A program made the position numbers and the translations under genes. A stretch of 9,726 nt of DNA from Verrucomicrobiales bacterium (GTDB lineage Bacteria > Verrucomicrobiota > Verrucomicrobiia > Verrucomicrobiales > SLCJ01): positions 1-9,726 of the forward strand of contig SLCJ01000183.1 in NCBI GenBank assembly GCA_007125835.1. Direction: 5' to 3'. Below, piece after piece: positions 1-7,700 of the stretch (position 1 is its first letter; each line of letters opens with the position of its first letter). The notes under the pieces were generated by a model, which made no database searches, had not been told where the DNA came from, and worked only from the letters and a program-made list of their open reading frames with translations.

Positions 1-2447
1 CCACCGGTGCCGCTGATGACGGCATCCTCATCGACGGTGATTGTCTGCCCGGCGGAGGCCTGGAAGACGCGGTTGCCAGAGCCGGTGAGGTTGACCGGCA
101 CGTCCGAGATCGCAAGGTCCTGGCCTGAAATATTGCGCACCGTGCCGCCGGAAAAATTGAAGTTGGCGATGACGTTGCTGGCCTCTCCTGTCTGTGTTCC
201 ACGACTGATGGTGAGGGCTTCGACCGTACCATTCTCCAGGTTGAGTGTGCCGGTGACATTGCGGGTGCCGCCGGTCGTTGTGCCGATGTTGTTGGCGAGG
301 ATGATGTCGCCCGCCGACACCAATCCGTCGGCGTGGTTGAGATTGAAGGTGCCGTTGGCGGCATGGGTGCCTGCTGAAGAACCGCTTTCACCCGAGAACT
401 CACCCACGATCAAATTTGTGACATCAAGCGTGCCTTCTCCCATGGAAAAGGTGCTGTTTTGAGTGCCGGTCCGGTCATTTGCCCCGATGGCATTCGCAAT
501 ACCAATACGCAGCGTATCCACTCGTGCGTCAAGCTCGCCTTCGGTGAAGTTGACGGTTGCCGTCCATGTGCTCGCAGCGAAATTCGCCACCCGTCCGACG
601 TCCCAAGATTCCACCCGGCTGCTGCCGCCGTCGGTGCCACGTATGGTAACAGTAGGTGCACCAAGGCCGTCGCGGAAGTTGAGTGTGGCGTTGGAGCGGT
701 TGCTGGCACCGATGTTGATGGTGTCTGCATTGATGGTGTTGGTTTGGCCAAGACGAAGGAAGGCATTGCCGCCGTGGTTGTTGGCCTGTTGGTCGCCCAC
801 AGCGAGAAGCGAGGCGGTGATCGTGTTGGTGTCAGCCAGAAGTGTGGTATGGGTTCCTGTGCTGCCTGTGAAGGTATTCCCTGTCCCGCTGCGCAAACCG
901 ACCCGGAAAACGTGATCTTCGCCGCTCCACTCAAATTCTCCCAAGCCGCTCATGTCAGCCGTGAAATTCCGGCCGCCGGTCAATGTTCCACCCGGCCCAA
1001 GCTCGGTGTCCTGATTCGCGTTGACGGTCAGCGTGCCATCACCCGTGATCACAAAGGATCGCGTCGCGTTGGTAGGGGTATGGATTAAGCCGGAAACAGT
1101 TTGATCAAAGCCATTCAGGTCAAGCGTGGTGTCCGGCGAGGGCGAGATATCGAGACTGAGAATCACACCGGTCGATAGGCCGTTCTCCGCCCCGATGCGC
1201 GCAGTGCCATTTACACCGAGCGTGAAATTTGTCGATCCACCGCCCGCATACTCAATGATTCCGGCACGATGGACGATGTTGGTCTGGGTACCACTCACAT
1301 TCAACTCGCCATTCAGCACCAGCGCACCGTCACCCGTAGCGGCAAGGTGCCCGCCGTTTCCAACACCCCGCAGCACCGTGATATCGCCATTGATGGTCGA
1401 GGTGTCGGCACCGATGGCGGTGATGGCACCTGCGAAGTTGGTGTCGGCCCCGGAATCGAGCACAAAGTCGTTACCTACCTCCACGCCATCCAGCTCAAAC
1501 CGGGTGGTCGTCCCCGACTCCACGCCAAGTGTCGCGGTTCCCGAGCCGAAGGCATTGTCGGCAGCAGCGCGGATCACCCCCGTGGCACCGGCCACGATAT
1601 TTCCGGAAAATCCGCTGTTTTCACCCGCGAGGACCAGGGTTCCTCCATCCGCTTTGGTGAAATCGCCACTCCCCGTCAAGTCTCCGTCGAGTCGCAGCGT
1701 ACGCCCGCCCCAGACGCGGATCACGTTGTCAGTTCCGCTGATTGAAATATTGTTACTGAGAACCAGCGTGGTGCTCGGCGGGTTGAATTGGGTGCCACCC
1801 GAGCCCGCGTAATTGGTCGGGCCGAAAATGCCGGCATTGCCCTGAAGGCTGATCGCGTTGGACCCAAAGCTGTTCTCGTCGATCGCACCAATCAAGCCGT
1901 TCTGCACGGTAATGCCACCGGTGAGGCCTGAATTGTCGCCGGTGAGATAAATCCACCCCTGATCGGAAACCGGTGCATCCACCGCGTTGACAAGCAGTCC
2001 TCCAGTTCCGACCAAGTTGTTGCCGATTTGAAGGTTCCGGAGGCCCGAGTCGATGGTGTCGATGCTGCCTTGCTGGGTGCCGAAGATCAAATCCCCGTCT
2101 CCCTGGAATACATAGGTCATCTCGGCCCGGCCACCGATGGTGCTGAAGTCGGGGGTGGTCGTTTTGATCCCGGCGAGGTTGATGTTTTCCGTGATGGTCA
2201 CCCGACCGGTGCCGGTGGTGAAAAGGGCGATGTCTTCCGCGTTGGCGATGTTGTCCCAGGCGATGTTGGTGTCGCCGCCGTCGGTGGTCCAGTTTTCAAC
2301 GGTGGTATTCCAGTCGCCATCGCCGCCCTGAATGCCAGAGTCGGTGCTGGTGTCCCAGGTGAGTTCTGCGCCGTGGGCGGCCAAGCTACATGCGAGGATC
2401 GAGGCGGTAAAAAATGCGGAGGTTCGAGCGAGAGTTGAGGACTTCAT
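1..2447 (-). CDS. Autotransporter-repeat secreted surface protein (3' end beyond window)
   Basis: The minus strand is open for 815 codons from an ATG at 2447-2445 to the left edge with no stop; I translated every row. It is the only start: no upstream ATG, GTG or TTG exists in frame for at least 90 bases. Residues 1-26 form a signal peptide (K2, R8, hydrophobic 11-24, likely cut after AHG). C20, the only cysteine, sits in an ILAC context, so a lipoprotein is possible. The mature part opens with TWDTSTD and GDWNTTVENWT, a common start in verrucomicrobial repeat proteins. Residues 167-206 and 272-311 align with each other (GDNSGLTGG / GENSGFSGN); 257-294 resemble the autotransporter-associated beta-strand repeat (GGTLVLAGE). 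Residues 588-770 hold shorter tandem repeats. The chain is rich in G, T, N and D, with only three lysines, suggesting a parallel beta-helix. Export and surface location are inferred. The C-terminus, which would show a beta-barrel, PEP-CTERM or other anchor, is outside the window. Confidence 0.9.
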   Translation of the reverse strand, partial: MKSSTLARTSAFFTASILACSLAAHGAELTWDTSTDSGIQGGDGDWNTTVENWTTDGGDTNIAWDNIANAEDIALFTTGTGRVTITENINLAGIKTTTPDFSTIGGRAEMTYVFQGDGDLIFGTQQGSIDTIDSGLRNLQIGNNLVGTGGLLVNAVDAPVSDQGWIYLTGDNSGLTGGITVQNGLIGAIDENSFGSNAISLQGNAGIFGPTNYAGSGGTQFNPPSTTLVLSNNISISGTDNVIRVWGGRTLRLDGDLTGSGDFTKADGGTLVLAGENSGFSGNIVAGATGVIRAAADNAFGSGTATLGVESGTTTRFELDGVEVGNDFVLDSGADTNFAGAITAIGADTSTINGDITVLRGVGNGGHLAATGDGALVLNGELNVSGTQTNIVHRAGIIEYAGGGSTNFTLGVNGTARIGAENGLSTGVILSLDISPSPDTTLDLNGFDQTVSGLIHTPTNATRSFVITGDGTLTVNANQDTELGPGGTLTGGRNFTADMSGLGEFEWSGEDHVFRVGLRSGTGNTFTGSTGTHTTLLADTNTITASLLAVGDQQANNHGGNAFLRLGQTNTINADTINIGASNRSNATLNFRDGLGAPTVTIRGTDGGSSRVESWDVGRVANFAASTWTATVNFTEGELDARVDTLRIGIANAIGANDRTGTQNSTFSMGEGTLDVTNLIVGEFSGESGSSAGTHAANGTFNLNHADGLVSAGDIILANNIGTTTGGTRNVTGTLNLENGTVEALTISRGTQTGEASNVIANFNFSGGTVRNISGQDLAISDVPVNLTGSGNRVFQASAGQTITVDEDAVISGTG
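138..686 (-). repeat. Tandem ~34-residue beta-strand repeats
   Basis: Residues 588-770 of the large secreted protein contain six copies of a short core, roughly [ST]-hydrophobic-N-[FL]-x3-G-x-[LV]. They start at residues 588, 631, 666, 700, 734 and 762, at spacings of 43, 35, 34, 34 and 28. Examples are TLNLENGTV, TFNLNHADGLV, NFNFSGGTV and TVNFTEGEL. Copies are diverged in DNA and protein, so this is an old protein repeat rather than a recent DNA duplication. Each unit probably forms a beta-helix coil. The series may continue past the left edge. Confidence 0.7.
1515..1949 (-). repeat. Two diverged 40-residue autotransporter-type repeat units
   Basis: Within the large secreted protein, residues 167-206 and 272-311 share one pattern: a hydrophobic pair, G-[DE]-N-S-G-[FL], a G-rich turn, a short strand, then D-[EN]-[AN]-[SA]-F-G-S and another strand. 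The DNA bounds given run from the first codon of the first unit to the last codon of the second, with about 65 residues between them. The pattern matches what is known of the autotransporter-associated beta-strand repeat, in which each unit adds one or more rungs to a beta-helix. Confidence 0.7.
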
Positions 2448-2496
2448 GGTGGGCAGATGGCTTGTTTTGGACCAAGGATTTTCCCAAATATTCCGG

Positions 2497-2525
2497 ATTG
2501 TATCAAATCTCCGATCGAAAGAAAA
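2497..2525 (-). promoter_or_regulatory. Extended -10 promoter candidate for the repeat-protein gene
   Basis: Read on the minus strand, TGATACAAT (plus 2505-2497) is an extended -10: TGn followed by TACAAT, five of six matches to TATAAT. With a 17-base spacer the -35 would be TTTTCT (2525-2520), a poor match, which is usual for extended -10 promoters. Transcription would start near 2490, giving a leader of about 42 bases before the ATG at 2447. Upstream of it lie A/T tracts that could act as an UP element. It is a sequence match only. Confidence 0.45.
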
Positions 2526-2539
2526 GCGTTTTTTGATTT

Positions 2540-2559
2540 TTGGAAAAAATTTCTTCCAA
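2540..2559. promoter_or_regulatory. 20-bp near-perfect palindrome, possible operator
   Basis: The sequence ttggaaaaaatttcttccaa reads the same on both strands apart from one mismatched pair (positions 7 and 14). Its centre lies about 60 bases upstream of the start predicted for the promoter at 2497-2525, a usual place for a dimeric activator. It also lies 120 bases after the sigma-factor stop, so it could be a transcript hairpin, but no T-run follows on the minus strand, arguing against a classical terminator. No binding protein can be named. Confidence 0.4.
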
Positions 2560-2679
2560 GGGCGAAACGGCGGGGTCGTGGCGGCCAGCGCGGCGGCGCG
2601 CGTAAAGAAGCCATACCCAGATCGGTCGATCCCCCGAGGCTGCGCGCGGGATCTGCTTCGACCCAGAGCGCGAATCAGC

Positions 2680-3288
2680 TCACTTGTCGTCGAGGTAGCG
2701 GCCCAGGGATTCGCGGAGCGTGCCGCGGGCGCGGAACAGAAGGCTCTTCACCGCCGGGACGGTAGTGTCGAGGATGTCGGCGATTTCCTCGTAGGGCATG
2801 TTCTCGAAGCGCCGTAGCAGCACCGCCATGCGCTGGGGTTCGGGCAGGGAGGCGATGGCGGCATCGGCAGCGTCGGACAGTTCGCGGTGGAGGAGGATTT
2901 GCTCCGGGGTGAGGCCGGTGCGGTCGGGCTCTTCGGAGTGGGTGGCTTCGGCATGGGCGTCCATCGACACTTCCTGCTTGCGGTAGGCGCGGCGGGCTTC
3001 ATTGAAGACCAAATTGCGCACGATGGTAAAAAGCCAGGTGGTGAACTTGGCCGAGGGCTGGTAGCGGGGAGCCGACTTCCACACGCGCACAAACACCTGC
3101 TGGGCCAAATCCTCGGCGTCGTCGATGCGCCCGGTCATCTTGGCGATGGTGCCGAGCACGGCATGCTGGTGCTTCTCGACCAAGGACCGCAGTGCGGCAG
3201 CGTCACCTCGCCCGATGGCTGCCATCAACGCCACATCCTCGGCATTGGAATCGGTGTTGGCTTGTGCGTCTTGCGGCTCTCCTGGCAT
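2680..3288 (-). CDS. ECF-type RNA polymerase sigma factor (sigma-70 family)
   Basis: This 202-residue protein has the two-domain layout of extracytoplasmic-function sigma factors and the usual length. Region 2 covers about residues 32-101. DAEDLAQQVFVRVW (57-70) is the core-polymerase contact helix and FTTWLFTIVRNLVFNEARR (82-100) the -10 recognition and melting part. Region 4 covers about 141-196, with LPEPQRMAVLLRRFENM and a helix-turn-helix YEEIADILDTTVPAVKSLLFRAR for -35 binding. The linker is short, and no region 1.1 or 3 is seen. The start is firm: an in-frame TAG lies at 3312-3310 and no other start codon lies between. It ends in TGA at 2682-2680. No anti-sigma gene follows; the next gene downstream is the secreted repeat protein, and upstream, divergently, is the efflux operon. 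Either could be a target, but the sequence does not prove it. The ECF group was not assigned. Confidence 0.93.
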   Translation of the reverse strand: MPGEPQDAQANTDSNAEDVALMAAIGRGDAAALRSLVEKHQHAVLGTIAKMTGRIDDAEDLAQQVFVRVWKSAPRYQPSAKFTTWLFTIVRNLVFNEARRAYRKQEVSMDAHAEATHSEEPDRTGLTPEQILLHRELSDAADAAIASLPEPQRMAVLLRRFENMPYEEIADILDTTVPAVKSLLFRARGTLRESLGRYLDDK

Positions 3289-3311
3289 GGCGTGTGGCGG
3301 GGGCGAAGGCT

Positions 3312-3338
3312 AGCGCCTCCGGGAGCGCTGCGCCAGCG
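3312..3338. repeat. GC-rich overlapping inverted repeats in the divergent promoter region
   Basis: Two inverted repeats overlap. AGCGC-ct-CCGG-ga-GCGCT spans 3312-3329, and CGCTG-cgc-CAGCG spans 3326-3338. They begin 24 bases upstream of the sigma-factor start and would lie in its untranslated leader or promoter. As RNA the two hairpins are mutually exclusive because they share bases 3326-3329. They could be an operator, a REP-like element or chance in G+C-rich DNA. Confidence 0.35.
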
Positions 3339-3342
3339 TAAA

Positions 3343-3356
3343 TCAAACGTCAAACG
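3343..3356. repeat. Tandem 7-bp direct repeat (tcaaacg x2)
   Basis: Two adjacent perfect copies of tcaaacg lie in the divergent intergenic region, 55-68 bases upstream of the sigma-factor start. On the minus strand each reads CGTTTGA; the junction contains TTGAC, a -35-like word, but no matching -10 follows at the usual distance. A small repeated binding site is possible, and chance is equally plausible. Confidence 0.25.
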
Positions 3357-3426
3357 CAGCAGTGGGTATCGCTCTTACTAGCAGTTTCGGCCATTTGCAG
3401 CAGCATGCTTGATTCTGCGCAAGCGA

Positions 3427-3455
3427 TTGACACCCCGGAGCATCCACGCCAATTT
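3427..3455 (+). promoter_or_regulatory. Weak promoter candidate for the efflux operon
   Basis: A perfect -35 hexamer, TTGACA, occupies 3427-3432. At the optimal 17-base spacing the -10 position reads CAATTT (3450-3455), a poor match. A start about 20 bases before the adaptor ATG at 3483 would result. A good -35 with a poor -10 can mean activator dependence, but it may be accidental. Nothing better was found on the plus strand of the 194-base divergent region. Confidence 0.3.
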
Positions 3456-3460
3456 TCCAG

Positions 3461-3482
3461 TACCCCCCATCCCCCCTGCCCC
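3461..3482 (+). promoter_or_regulatory. Pyrimidine-rich leader replacing a Shine-Dalgarno (adaptor)
   Basis: Nineteen of the 22 bases before the adaptor ATG are C or T, with a single G, so no GGAGG-like ribosome site can exist. The tract ends directly in CCCC-ATG. It supports 3483 as the true start, because the same arrangement precedes the two other genes of the operon, whose starts are fixed by protein homology. Confidence 0.5.
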
Positions 3483-4631
3483 ATGCCCATTTCCCGCCTC
3501 CCTCTCTCTCTCTTTGGCGTGTTTGCCATGCTCGCGCCCGCTGCGGTTGCTTTCGCCGCCAAAGCGGCACCTGAAAGCGAGCCGCCGCCAATCCCGGTGC
3601 GCATCGCCGCAGCCGAAGTGCGGGATATCCCGCGCAAGATCACGCTGGCTGCCTCGCTCAGGGCAAAGGAGAGCATTGACCTGCGCGCCCGCGTCGAGGG
3701 AGTGCTCACGGAAATCGGCTACCAGGATGGGCAGTTGGTCGAGCAGGGGGCGGTCCTGTTCCGGATTGACCCTAAACCTTTCGAGGCCCGTCTCGCCGCA
3801 GCCCGCGCCGGAGTGGCCCGCGCCGAAGCCGCCCGCCTCAAGGCCCGGCGCGATGTCGAGAGGCTGGAGCCCCTGGCCCAAACCGCCGCCGTGCCGCGCC
3901 AGGACCTCGATTTTGCACGCGCCGCGCTGGAAGTCGCCGCCGCCGATGTGGCCGCCGCCGAAGCAGATGTCGCGCTGGCCGAGATCAATCTCTCCTACAC
4001 CACGATCACTGCCCCGGTCACGGGACGGGTCGGGGCCGCCGCCTATTCTGTGGGCAGCGTGGTCGGTCGCCCGGACACCACCCTGCTCGCCACCCTCACC
4101 GTATCCGATCCCATCCTCGCCGAGTTTTCCCTCGCGGAACGCGACTACCTCGCCTACCGCCGCGCCATGGAGGAGGCGGGCGAGCGCTTCGATTCTGTAA
4201 GAGCCGATCTGGTTCTCGCCGACGGCTCGGACCACGCCCACCCGGGAGTTGTGGAATACCTCGACCCCGTATTCGACAGCCGCACCGGCACGCTGCTGGT
4301 GCGCACCTCGTTTCCCAACCCGGAACACCTGCTGCGCCCGGGCCAATTCGCCCGCGTCCGCCTGACCAAGGGAGTGGACGAGGGGCGCGTGGTGATCCCC
4401 TCGGCCGCCCTCGGCGGCGCGCTCACCGCGCGCAATGTGTTTGTCGTGGATGAAAACGGAGTGGCGAATCCGCGCCCGGTGACCACCGGCCCATCCACGG
4501 GCGATGCCATCACCATCCTGGATGGGCTTGAAGGCGGCGAGCGCATCGTCGTCGCAGGCCGCGAGCGCCTGCGCCCGGGAGCCCGCGTGACCGATGCCCC
4601 GCCGCGTCCCGCCGACGCGCCGGAGTCCTGA
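3483..4631 (+). CDS. RND efflux periplasmic adaptor (membrane fusion protein, AcrA/MexA type)
   Basis: This 382-residue adaptor links the inner-membrane RND pump to the outer-membrane channel in the periplasm. I chose ATG 3483 over an in-frame ATG at 3405, because residues 1-25 from 3483 form a clean signal peptide (R5, hydrophobic 7-25, AFA cleavage) that the longer start would bury. Domains in order are: first lipoyl half about 66-95 (VEGVLTEIGYQDGQLVEQGA); alpha-helical coiled-coil hairpin about 97-168, rich in Ala, Arg and Glu; second lipoyl half about 170-205 (YTTITAPVTGRVG); beta-barrel from about 208; membrane-proximal part about 300-370 (VVIPSAAL, GGERIVVAG). Unlike AcrA and MexA there is no lipobox cysteine. 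The hairpin-tip RLS motif that docks TolC-type channels reads R127, L131, P138, so its serine is replaced. The pump gene follows after 81 bases. Specific drug substrates cannot be told. Confidence 0.93.
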   Translation: MPISRLPLSLFGVFAMLAPAAVAFAAKAAPESEPPPIPVRIAAAEVRDIPRKITLAASLRAKESIDLRARVEGVLTEIGYQDGQLVEQGAVLFRIDPKPFEARLAAARAGVARAEAARLKARRDVERLEPLAQTAAVPRQDLDFARAALEVAAADVAAAEADVALAEINLSYTTITAPVTGRVGAAAYSVGSVVGRPDTTLLATLTVSDPILAEFSLAERDYLAYRRAMEEAGERFDSVRADLVLADGSDHAHPGVVEYLDPVFDSRTGTLLVRTSFPNPEHLLRPGQFARVRLTKGVDEGRVVIPSAALGGALTARNVFVVDENGVANPRPVTTGPSTGDAITILDGLEGGERIVVAGRERLRPGARVTDAPPRPADAPES

Positions 4632-4687
4632 ATTCCGCAGACCCGGATCCCGTGCCGCTTCCGACGGCATCCGCCCCACCGCAGCCA

Positions 4688-4712
4688 CCCTTTTTTCCCC
4701 CTCCCCCTGACC
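4688..4712 (+). promoter_or_regulatory. Pyrimidine-rich leader before the pump gene
   Basis: Of the 25 bases before the pump ATG, 23 are C or T, including a run of six T and several C runs, ending in TGACC-ATG. No Shine-Dalgarno is possible. The ATG itself is certain, because the protein start (ARFFIDRPVFA) matches the conserved AcrB N-terminus. The T-run has no hairpin in front of it, so I do not read it as a terminator. Confidence 0.5.
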
Positions 4713-7700
4713 ATGGCCCGATTTTTCATCGACCGACCGGTGTTCGCGATGGTGCTCTCGATGCTCATCCTCATCGCGGGTGCCGCCAGCATCCCCACCC
4801 TGCCCGTCGCCCAGTATCCAAACATTTCCCCGCCACAGATTTCCGTGGTCGCCGTGTATCCGGGAGCCAGCGCGGAGGTGGTCGGGGAGTCGGTAGCGCT
4901 GCCCATCGAAGCCGAGCTGAACGGAGCCGAGGGCATGCTCTACATGACTTCGAGCAGCACCAACGACGGCCGCTACGTGCTGCGGGTGACCTTTGAGGTC
5001 GGGCGCGATCTCGACCTCGCCGCCGTCGACATCCAGAACCGCCTCAAACGCGCCGAACCCAAGCTGCCCGCCGAGGTGGTGCGCAATGGCGTGGTAGTGA
5101 AAAAGCAGTCGCCCGACATGCTGATGGTCACCTCGCTCAAATCACCCGACGGCTCCGTCGACGACCTTTTCCTGAGCAACTATGCCGCGATCAACGTGGT
5201 CGACACCCTGGCACGCGTGCCCGGGGTGGGCTCGGTGGAAATTTTCGGGCGCCGCGATTTTGCAATGCGCCTGTGGCTGGAGCCCGACCGCATGGCCCGC
5301 CTCGGGGTGACGGTTTCGGAAGTAGTGGCCGCCCTGCGCGAGCAGAACATCCAGGCCCCTGCGGGCTCCTTCGGCTCGCCACCCACCGTGCCGGGCACCG
5401 AGCGCAGCCTGCCCGTGGTGGTGCGGGGACGCCTGCTCACACCCGAGCAATTCAGCGCCATCACGCTGCGCACCCTGCCCGACGGCTCGGTGCTACGCCT
5501 TGGCGATATCGCCCGCGTCGAACTCGGCGCCCAGGACTACGGCCAATTCGGGCGGCTTGACGGTAATCCTGCGGTGCCAATCGGCATCTATCAGTTGCCC
5601 GGAGCCAATGCAGTCGCCACCGCCTCCCGCATCCGCGAAACCCTCGACACCCTCGCCGAAGGCTTCCCCGATGGCGTTGCCGCCGAAGTCACCTTCGATT
5701 CCACGCAATTCGTCACCTCCTCCATCCGCGAGGTGATCCACACGCTGTTCGAGGCGTTTGTGCTGGTGCTGCTGGTGGTGATGCTTTTCCTCGGCAGCCT
5801 GCGCGCCACCTTGATCCCGATGCTCGCCGTGCCGGTCTCGCTCATCGGCACATTCGCCCTGTTTGGAGCGCTCGATTTCTCGATCAACACGCTCACCCTA
5901 TTCGGTATGGTGCTGGCCATCGGCATTGTGGTGGACGATGCCATCGTCGTCGTCGAGGCGGTCGAGCACCACATCGCCGAGGGACTCGAACCCCGGGATG
6001 CCACCATCAAAGCCATGCAGGAGGTCAGCGGTCCGGTAATCGGCATCGCGCTGGTGCTGTGTTCGGTATTCATCCCGGTGGCTTTCATGGGCGGCATCAC
6101 CGGCCAGCTCTACAAACAATTCGCACTCACCCTCTCGATCGCAGTGCTGATCTCGGCGCTGGTCGCACTGAGCCTCACCCCCGCACTCTGCGCCCTGATG
6201 CTGCGCCCGCGTAGCGGCAGGAAAAACATCGCCACCCGCTTTTTCGACCGCTTCAACCGCATGTTCGATGCCGCCACCCAGCGCTACGGGCGCGCCGTGG
6301 CACTGCTCTGCCGCCGCCTGGTCCTGGCACCGGTGGTGTTGGCGGTCGTCTGCCTGCTCACCTGGCGGCTGGCCGCCACGCTGCCCACCACATTCGTGCC
6401 CTCGGAGGACCAAGGCTACCTCTTTGTCGCCGCCAACACCCCGCCGGGCTCGTCCCTTGAATCCACCGACAGCGTGCTGCGGGACATCGAAGCTCTGCTC
6501 GAAGCCGACCCGGACATTGCCTCCTCCATCACCATCGGCGGCATCAACATGCTCAGCGGATCCTACGGCACGGATACCGGTTCGGTGATTGCCGTGCTCG
6601 AAGATTGGGGCGACCGCCCCGGCAAGGCACGCCACGCCGACGCCGTGCTGGCGCGGGTGAAACAAGGCCTGATCGGCCTGCCCGAAGCCACAGCCATCGC
6701 CGTCAACCCTCCGCCGCTGCCCGGTATCGGCACCGGCGGCGGATTCAAATTCCAATTGCAGAACCGCTCGGCCGTCGGCACCGAAGCCCTCGAACAGGCC
6801 GCCTTCGCGATGATCGCCGCCGCCCGCCAGGCCCCTGAAATCGGCACCGTCTACACCTTCCAGCGCGGCGACGTGCCGCGCATCGCCCTCGATGTGGACC
6901 GCGACAAAGCCAAGCAACTCGGCATCCAGCTCAATGAGGTATTCGAAAGCCTGCAGGCTCTTCTCGGCGGTGTCTTCGTCAATGAGTTCAATCAATTCGG
7001 GCGATCTTTCCGTGTCATGGCCCAGGCCGACGCCCCCTTCCGCATGGGGCCCGAGAGCCTTGATGCCCTATTCGTGCGCACGGCTGCGGGCGAAATGACG
7101 CCGCTCTCCAATCTCGCCTCCACCACAGAAGAAACCGGCCCCGGCTCACTTGTTCTGCACAACCTCTTTCCCACAGTGGAAATCAGCGGCGCGCCCGCAC
7201 CCGGATTCAGCTCCGGCGATGCCATCGCCGCCATGGAGCGCCTGGCGCGCGAAGCCCTGCCCGAAGGATTCGGCTTCGAATGGACCGAACTGGCATTCCA
7301 GGAAAAAGAATCCGCCGGCACCGCCGGAGTGATCCTGATCCTCGCTCTCGTTTTCGTTTTCCTAGTCCTCGCCGCCCTCTACGAAAGCTGGGCCATCCCG
7401 TTTGCCGTCATGCTCGGTCTGCCGCTCGGCGCGTTCGGGGCCTTTGCCGGGCAGTGGCTGCGCGGCGGCTACAACGATGTCTACACCCAGGTCGGGCTGG
7501 TGATGCTGATCGGCCTCGCAGCGAAAAACGCAATTCTCATCGTCGAATTCGCGCGCATGAAACACGGCGAGGGCTGCAGCCCGGTGGAGGCAGCCGTCGA
7601 GGCAGCCAGGCTGCGCCTGCGCCCCATTCTCATGACCTCCTTCGCCTTCATCCTCGGCGTCGTGCCACTGCTTCTTGCCACAGGTCCGGGCGCAGCCAGC

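Larger units (their letters stand above)
2448..2679. other. Intergenic gap between sigma factor and repeat-protein gene
   Basis: This 232-base gap lies between two genes of the same strand. The half next to the sigma gene is G+C-rich and shows only a 12-base inverted repeat at 2620-2631 (gatcggtcgatc). The other half turns abruptly AT-rich from about 2480 to 2560 and carries the promoter candidate and palindrome. No convincing small gene, tRNA or strong terminator is visible. The base-composition step suggests a separate promoter for the repeat protein rather than simple read-through from the sigma gene. Confidence 0.6.

Noticed and set aside
459..1088. Plus-strand 209-codon frame (and others at 7-462, 1126-1812 and 2028-2438) in the left quarter
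   Set aside because: All lie antisense to the continuous 815-codon secreted repeat protein, which has a signal peptide and recognisable repeats; the plus-strand products have neither.
3405..3482. Upstream ATG extending the adaptor by 26 residues
   Set aside because: It would put a polar, proline-rich stretch before a clear signal peptide, and it lacks the CC-ATG pyrimidine context shared by the other operon genes.
3378..4688. 436-codon open frame on the minus strand opposite the adaptor gene
   Set aside because: It lies antisense to a clear adaptor and has no recognisable domain; its low-complexity Gly/His/Arg-rich protein is typical of the shadow frame of a G+C-rich gene.
4691..4696. Run of six T before the pump gene as a terminator
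   Set aside because: No stable hairpin precedes it, and the run is part of a C/T tract of a kind seen before the other two operon genes too.
5898..6995. 365-codon open frame on the minus strand inside the pump gene
   Set aside because: It is fully antisense to conserved AcrB-type sequence, with Gly/Asp/His/Gln-rich composition and no domain; a shadow of GC-biased codon use.
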